Shown here one piece after another: positions 15,001 through 24,000 of a stretch of 64,000 bases of DNA; position 1 is the first letter of the stretch; each line of letters opens with the position of its first letter. Origin of the DNA: Mytilus edulis (Eukaryota > Mollusca > Bivalvia > Mytilida > Mytilidae); the NCBI RefSeq assembly GCF_963676685.1, contig NC_092345.1, forward strand, positions 46,397,838 to 46,461,837. Reading direction: 5' to 3'. The position numbers were made by a program, and so were the translations under genes. Under the pieces are notes generated by a model that saw only the letters and a list, made by a program, of their open reading frames with translations, had not been told where the DNA came from and did no database searches.

Positions 15001-18000
15001 ACAATTGTATTATTATCCAGACACATCTACGCCACTTGCAGCTTTCTTATATTCTCCACCAATTACGGGGAACTGCCATTTTAGTATTCCGGAACGTCGA
15101 ATTAACAATTCGTTCACGCAATTTATAACGATATTATGTAACGAATATAAAGTAATTGCAAACTGCTAAGTCGAGTATTCTTGACAATAGAACTACTAAA
15201 AGGAACAAATAATTCTGTTATATTTGTGATCAATTTAATCGAAAAATGGGAATGCAATTTTACAACAATACTTGATTATGAGTGCGCTTGATAATTCAGA
15301 TTTGTTGCTTTATCCATCTGTTTCCTATATCAATAAATGATTCATGCGTTTGTAATATTTGGAACAAATTACTTTAGTATTTTTTCAATTGTCCAAATAT
15401 CAACGTTCAGATCGCTATTGATTTGTGTTAGCTATTTCCTTTTCCAGAGTAGTGCATATAACATAATCAAACTTGCATTTGTTTTATTTAAATGTGGGAG
15501 AACCTCTTGACATTTAAGGGTTCCCAACATCATCTCTTATTTTCTCAACGATTTAAACAATAAGCACAAACGTGACATTGCAATCACATCTTCAAACTGA
15601 AAATATATGCTTTTGGCTTGCATTTATTTACGTACGCAGTTTGGAAATATCCCAGTTATTAAATCAGGATGTTTGATTAGAGCAATTTGATATATTAAGT
15701 AGATCAATTATTGATTAGTTGTTATAATACAAGTCAGTTGAGATTGCTGTTTAACACAATTATGTTTCAATACATCAAGAAACCTAAAGTATCCTAATAC
15801 ATTAAGTTATTGGTTTTAGTGCATTAACAGTTATCTTATTTTACAGGACCTGAATAATGAAACATTGAACCACTTAGATGCTGAGAACAGACGACAGACA
15901 CTTGAGGAAGAGATGGAGTTCTTGAAGAAGGTCCATGAACAGGTAAAGCGAAGTGCATTAACGTGAAAAAGTTGCTGTAAATATTCAACTTGCACACTTA
16001 ACTGTGGTCAAGCTTAACAAAAGGGCCTGTGATGTAAGCATTCAAAAATGTTTTGAAAGTTCGTTTTGAAAAGGAACGTTCGTGTAGTAGACCACCTCAC
16101 ATAATAATAATATTTCCCTTAAAGTAGTGGTTTGACACATGAACTCGATGTGTAATCCAAAAGACGGTTAAGGTGGTATTGGTGTCTTCCTCCATCTTGG
16201 ATTGTAAAAAAACGGAATTAAAGGTCTAGATTTTCTATCAAGTTAGCAAAATTTGATGCAGGAATGCAGATATTTAATTTGAATTTTCATTTAAAAGAAC
16301 CAATTTATAAGAATATAACTTATAAATATTAATATTTTTGCAAATATTGATTATTTTTGGTTGTTTATAAAAAAACATTTGCATTTTAAGGGGAGGTAAC
16401 TTTAAAACAGTGCATTTTCTGAAGGATTCTACATGGAATTTTCCTATTTTGTATTTTAGCTGGAAAAACGTACGGTGACCCCATCTTTTTTTTGATATTC
16501 TCAAAGCATTGTTTGAAAGCTATCTTTTGCTTAAGTATTTAACAATTCTATCATTTTGTTTAGTTTCTAATCACAACATGGTGTTTTTTTTTCCTGTATA
16601 AACCATACAAAATGTGTCATTTCGTCACGTCCTGTAGCTTGAGAAAATGCGCGGTGACCTATCATTTTTATTATATTTTTCAACATAAATCAATAGATAC
16701 TACGTTTTGTCAAATTATGAACAAATTCTATTATTTTTATTTTAGACTCCCATATTACCTTAACTCGGCATGAACATCTAATGAAATAAAAGTATTAACT
16801 TATGATGTGTCAATATTGTAGACAGACATACTGTTTTACAGAAGAACATGCAGACGTCATTAAATAGACAATTGTGAAGAATATACAATTTATATCACCC
16901 ACATGGGGGTCTTATGTTTTATATACCCCATTACTTGCTGTTGGTAATATATATTGCCAGGTCAGCATTAAGTCAAATCAATATGCTGACACTGCATACA
17001 AACTACCCAAATATTAAACAATTCAGCAGTTTCTATATATACTGCCAAGTTATATTGAATTTGTTGATTAATATGGGATGTCTAGCTGAAACTATCCAAT
17101 GGCATAATACATATGGGAGATCTGCTTTGCCTAAATAAAAAAACGAAAATAGCATGCAGATAAATAAATAACCATCTATACAATAAACGATAAATATTTT
17201 CTGACCATTTCATCCAATTTGTGTCAGAATAAGTCTGCTTTGGTTTTATAAAAAAAAGGTTTTGGATACAATTCATAATCACATCATAAATAAAGGACAC
17301 AATGCAGAATAATAATCTGCACGTTGGTTCCGAACACAGCTGTGCATAACCAGGGCATTTTAGACAGACATTCAATTCTGTTTCCAATACTCAGAAAAAC
17401 TGTGAACCAAATGTAACTTCAAAACCGTTTCTGTACATAAACACATTACGTAATCTTTCATTGGCAGCTTCCTATTGAGCAATTATATTCTTATTATTAA
17501 CAATAGATAAACTAAACATTATAGGAAGTAGGTTGCGCTATGATATACCATAAGCATTACCTGCAAGTGTTACTTATAAAAAAAATTATTGAATATGAAA
17601 TACATTGCTGTTATTGTATTGATTTTTTTCCACAACTATTATATGTACAAAGTATACGTTCGATGAATGTCTGTAAACGTTAACATAAAATTAATATAGA
17701 ACATCTTCGAAAATAGGAACTCAAAGAATTGGCAGCTTTGGCATACAGAGACACCACAGAAGAAAACAGAGAATTCTGGAAGAGCGAGTTATCTCAAGCT
17801 ATCCGAGATATTCAATCTGAATATGACAACAAGGTCGATCAGTTGAGAGGTGATATGGAGAGTTACTACAATCTTAAGGTGAGTATTGTAGAGCAGAATC
17901 AAGGTCAACAATGTATGTTGAAATGTGATTACAAAAAATCATTTTATGAATAGAAAAATAGGAATATCGATTCTGTTGATTCCCTTAGAGTTTTGCAGTC

Positions 18001-21000
18001 GCCATACCCTATCGATTTGACATATTTCTCCATAGTTGAGACATGTAAAAGATAACTATACCTAAAGTTAGTATACATATGTTTTCTTATTTAATGTGTA
18101 GCTGATTATTTTTACGAAATTGATTCGATTTTTATATGTTTGTGAGGTTTATTTTTGCGTTTTCTTGTACATAATTCGGACATTTCAATTTCTGTTAAAT
18201 GTGAAATTGGACTGGAGTGAACATTCGTGTTTGTTGCTAAATTAGCAAAAATTAACTCTTTACGAGAGTAGTCGATTTTACAGGACCCAACGTCAAGAAT
18301 AAGAATATATATGTCTCTACGATATCTCCAATTTAAAGTTCACAATTTAAGATGATGAAATATGACATCAACAATATATGATATATGACATCATCTATAT
18401 CTGAGATATGAATTCATCAATATATGTGAAGAAGAATGTTAAAGAATTTTGCTTGATATTTTTTATTTGCTATTCTAATTCATGAGGGTACCAAAGTAAC
18501 TCAATGTTGTGGGATTTCTGTAGAACGAACGATAACTCTATTTCTGCTAAGACATATCTAAAATGTTCTGCATATTTTTGGTTGGCTTTATGATACACAC
18601 TAAAAGATGATCATGTGGTAATATAAATCTAAGTTAAAGTGTATAGTTGTGTTATTTCTGGAAGGGCGAAACCTTATTATACGAAAGTATATCGTTTAAA
18701 ATTCAAATTTTTGTTGCCACATAATTATTTTGTTGGACATTTCAGGTCCAAGAATTCCGTACCGGTGCCACTAAACAAAACATGGAGGTTACACATGTTA
18801 AAGAAGAAAACAAGAAGTTAGTAAAGAACATTTCAGACCTGAAGGGAAGACTTGCCGATTTGGAAGGAAGAGTAAGTCATTACTAGTTATAACATATTTT
18901 ATTTGTTTAAATACAAATTAGATATTACACATGCCAGACATGCTTATGATGGAGTCTTCAAGGTTTTAATTTACCTAGATTAACGTTGGCATACCAGTAT
19001 ATTGGTGCATGTTTGTACATTGAATAAAGAAACCCAACACAAAGACAAATAAAAGCTTTAATTCGATGAAAATGTCTGTGATCATATTACTATCTGTTAA
19101 AGTACTTTCTAGTTTAATACTTCAGCTTACTACCCGTTAAAGTACTTTCTAGTTTAACACTTCAGCTTAGTTTCTGATGATAGAAATAAACGATTATCCT
19201 TTTATAATCCGTCATTCTAGTTATAGATGTAACTATTTGACATACTGAGAGATTCTGTAGCTACCATCATTAAATATTTTTATTTCATGTTTTTCGGTCG
19301 TAAAACAAGTTTTATCTTCATTTTTGTAATTGTTTAAAAATTGTTTAAAAAAGGTGTAAACAGTGAAAATAATGTAAAATAAGCCTGAAACATTACAAAT
19401 ACAATACACAGTTGCCTGAAAGTTATACAAATATTTATGAGAAACTGATTCAACTAAGCATGTATTTTTCCAGAATGCCCAATTAGAATCCCAATACAAC
19501 AGCTTGCTTAGAGAATATGAGAGCATACAGAGTGAACACACGATGGAGACAGTTAAACTAAAGGAAGAAATCACCAACCTTAGATCAGAAATGGAAGCAA
19601 TCTTAGTCGAGTTACAGTCATTGATGGATGCTAAATTGTCACTTGAGCTTGAGATCGCCGCTTACAGAAAACTGTTGGAGAGTGAAGAAAGCAGGTTTGT
19701 TATAAACAAAAACTGTTATTTTATTGTTCCGTTAATGTCTTCTAAAAGTCAAGATAAATTTGTTTAATGATTATTTTCTTTAGTGCTCAATTATTGCACA
19801 TTTGGTTCAATATAATGAGTATAAGATAATGATGAGTGTACATATCAAAGTTAATCAACGCTACTTGATAAAATTAGAAAGCAGATTGCAGCGCTTTTTG
19901 TTCTTTTTTCTTCATGTTGTCGAGTATACAAGGAAAATGAAAAGAAGGATTACCATGAACAATTTGTTTATAAGATTTGAAAACAGTAAAATACTTTGCA
20001 ATATATTATCTTTCTTTAAAAAATTACATAAACAAAATTAAGAAATAAGATAAAAATGGTATAAAACTGTTTCATATTAATTTGAAAAATATATTTTTGA
20101 CTTTCAAAAATAAATTACAAGATAAATCTTTTAAGTATACTAGTAGTCAATTTGATGACTTATAAGGAAAAAGAAAAGTGAATGTAAAATACTACTCCGA
20201 GTATAAAAACATTGTTAAAGTTAAGTCACAATACCAGTATCTAAATGAGAACAAAACATGTTTATTTATTACAAAAAGACGTTTTAAAGGCAAGTTTTAG
20301 CGTAAAAAAGGTTTAACAACGTCATGGAATTATTTAATTTTAAATATTGGCTTTTTAATATTGTCCATTTAATAGCATCTTTTCAAAACGTAATGGAACA
20401 TTTTGTTTATCATTAAATGATAGTATTCTCTTTAGATACATGATCAACTGTACTATTCTTTTACACATGAATAACCCGTAGATATTGTGATGCTTTGTTT
20501 TATGTATAAGATGTTTTACAGTGACCTGTTTAATAGGTAAAAACTCTTTGCACTCGCACTAACCAAACTCTGCCTAATGATTTTTCAACCTAATGATTTT
20601 TCAAAAGGTGACGGTATTTTCAAGAATTTGCTTTTCAATTGATATATCACTGCAAATGAGCAAAATGATTTCTTTAAATTATCAATAAGTACCTGTTTTA
20701 CGTACCAGGCACATAACTTAATCATATGAAAAGATAATAATATTAATTTTTGTTTTATATATACCTGATCTAATTACTATTTGTAATGACAAGTGGTTGT
20801 TCAATTTTATTGCTGCATTTGGATTTAAAATATCAGAGTGGAACGGTTACGACGACTTGGAATAAATGTTAATAATATCAGAAGTGTTTTTCGTGGCTCA
20901 CCAGTAAACTATAAACCAGAACCGTCTTACGAATATAGCACCGGTGTTTCTGCTGACGATGAACAGACCGAAAGGGACATAACTCCAGACGATGAAATTC

Positions 21001-24000
21001 CACCTGCTATTGGAACAACAATGAATGATGGAATGGGATCGAAATTAAATGAACCGGAAGTAGAACAGAAATCGTATAGCGACCAAGAAACAGTTAAATG
21101 CATTACACCAGAGGAGACGCTTGAACCTAACGAAATGTCCAAACAAGAATATCCAACAGAAAGTTCAAAATGTACAACTGATGGGGAATGTGTGGAACCA
21201 GAAGACAAAACGTCAAAAGAATCTAAAGTTGAAAGTATAGAGTCCCCCTTGGATCATCAGAGACAGCAAGATAATGAAATTCGTACCGACATTTCTGTGA
21301 AAAGTACAAATGATGACGAACGTGAGATACTAGAAGACAAAAAGGAAACAGAATCTAAAGTTAAAATTGTAGAGTCCCCTTTGGATCATCAGAGTCAGCA
21401 GGAAAATGAAATTCGTACGGAAATTTCCGAGAAAAATACAAAAGATGATGAAAGTGAGATATTAGAAGACAAAAAGGAAATAGAATCTAAAGTTGAAATT
21501 TTAGAGTCCCCTTTTAACCAGAAGAGTCAAGAACATGAAATTCGCACTGAAATTTTGGTAAAAGGTACAAATGATGCCGAATGTGATAGATTAGACGACA
21601 AAAAGGAAATAGAATCTAAACTTGAAAGCTTAGAGTCCCCTTTAGATCACAAAGAAAAACAAATTTGTACGGAAAGTTCTGGGAAAGACGTAGAGGATGG
21701 TGATTCAATTAACAAACAATCTGAGTCAGAGATTAAACAGCCCGATCAAATAGTTAATGATGAGGTTATGAACGATGATATGCCTGAAGAAAAACAGTCG
21801 GTAACTGATGATAAAACTTCCGACAAAACTGACGACAGTAAAGTTGTTGTACAAACTGCCAAGGATTATGTATCAGCAGATCCAAAGCCACAGGAAACCA
21901 AAATAGATCCCGTTCTAAGTAAGAAATCGGACGAAGTTGAACTAGAAACCACTGATAATTCGGTAACATACAAAACAAATGACAATATCATTGAAAATCC
22001 AAATAATGAAGTCGGTACTTATGATTTGAGTAAAAGTCCCGATGCGTCTTCAAAGGAAACAGTAGAAACACGAAATAATGAAAAGGTCGGTTGCGATGGT
22101 GATACAAAAGGACAGTCTGATGATTGTACTGTTGCTGTTAAAGCTTCTCCTGGTGAGATTGATGTTGATAAAAAAGTACAATTTGATGACATATCAAAAC
22201 AGAATAAAATGGATGACACAAAACAAATCAATGTAGATGAAACTATCAATAACGAAAGCATAGGACATGATGTTGTTTTAAGCAATGATGTCTCTTCTCA
22301 TGATGAACAGGGAACAGAAGCCAGTACAACCATAGAACATAAAAATCTAGAACAAACAGCAGATGCAGTTGATATAAAACAGGAAGGAAAAATCAATGAT
22401 GGAATTGAAATTCAGGATCAGACCGAGCAAATTAAAGATCAAAACGAGGAACCAAAAAGCAACATATTAAATAAGCCACAAGAACTAGGACAAAGTATAG
22501 ATGAAAACGATGTTCATGAAATCGATGAGATAAAATCAAATCATTCAGAAATAAGCAGTGCTAACCAAAATCAAGACGAGAATCAAACATCAAAATCTGA
22601 AAGCCAAACAATCGCCGAAAAAACGAGAGATATTATAGAAACATCTGGTCATGATGATAAGAAAACTGTAAATGGTGATGGACCGTTAGATGAAGACAAT
22701 AATCAAAATGTGAACCAAAAGAACGATGAAATGGACAATGATGAAGGTTACTTATGCTTTATGTATACACTGTTTTGTTCACCTGCCAATTTGTCAAACT
22801 TTGATGCTGCATGTTTGTGCATTTTGTTGAGTCATTGTTCCATTTAATATTCATTGTCTTCATTCATTTTGTTCACATAACAGGTCTCATATATTAGAAC
22901 GAATACGAGGAGCAAGTTATTATAGACGTTTCAACGATGAAAATTTTCCTATAGACATTATAGGTACTGTAGAGATTGAAAATCCAACCGTCCAACCGGA
23001 AGCATGTGATCCGGACGACCCACCTGATAATAATCCGGAAGGTACTTTCAGACACATTGCAATTGGTGAATGTTGTTTTCCTTTCCTTTTGTTCATTTTT
23101 ACTTTTTGTTTCTTCCATACAGAGTAGGCATGAGGAATGTAATTGAACAATCCATGAACACACAAAGTAGAGGAGCAGCCCAACTTTCTGAAATGATCTC
23201 AGAATACGAAACTAAGGGCGGTTCGTAATTTTTTCACTGAATAGAGGAGCTAGTGGATCTACTAATGAATTATATCGGTCGATTTTACTAACAGTCAAAT
23301 TATTCTACTGAATGCACTTGTCTATTATATTTATGGAAGATAAACATGTATATTCTCATATACAACTAATGAATTATATCGGTCTAGTTTTATTTTACTA
23401 ACATACAAATAATCATATTGAATGCACGTTTCCATCATATTTTTTTTTAAATAAACGCACCTATTCTTAGTACCGTTTTAATAGTAATTTCACTTTCTAA
23501 CAATTGAAATTAAGTATATTTAATTTTTCATGAAGATATAAATAAGAGTTAAATATGTGATTTTATATATTGAATTACTGGGTAATCTATGTCATCAATG
23601 AAAAATCTTTATCCAATTCCCCATCCCTCATTTTATGCCACTTTACCATGGTTGGTGGAGCTTAGGTGGTGGGTACATAAGCTTTAGCCATATAGATAGT
23701 ACTATGACTAGTTTTGCTCTCTTCCATATCGGTAGATGCATGTTTACTTTCATGAATGTTACATCCGTTTAATAGTTATTTTATTTTATTGTTTTATTTT
23801 AAGAAACTTTTCATTAATCTGGAAAATTTGAAATGCTTGACACACTTTTTTTTGCAATTATAAAATGATTTCATGTATTACACATATTTTGTTTTAAACT
23901 ATTATACTACTAAACATGTAACATAAATGGAAGTACTACACTCGATATAAGAAGAGGGAAGATTCTCATTTCAAACATAATTTCATTCTCATTAATCTTT

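Noticed and set aside
20839-20871. Alternative acceptor two bases downstream for the long tail exon
   Set aside because: It gives a stop after 11 codons, while the acceptor at 20,836 opens a 637-residue frame with correct exit phase.
20927-22285. Minus-strand open frames of 70-93 codons opposite the long tail exon
   Set aside because: They are shadows of the + strand low-complexity coding sequence. Only the + strand gives one unbroken frame with matching splice phases.
22894-23183. Two overlapping minus-strand frames (87 and 89 codons)
   Set aside because: They lie opposite the short tail exon and the pyrimidine tract, overlap each other and have no domain.
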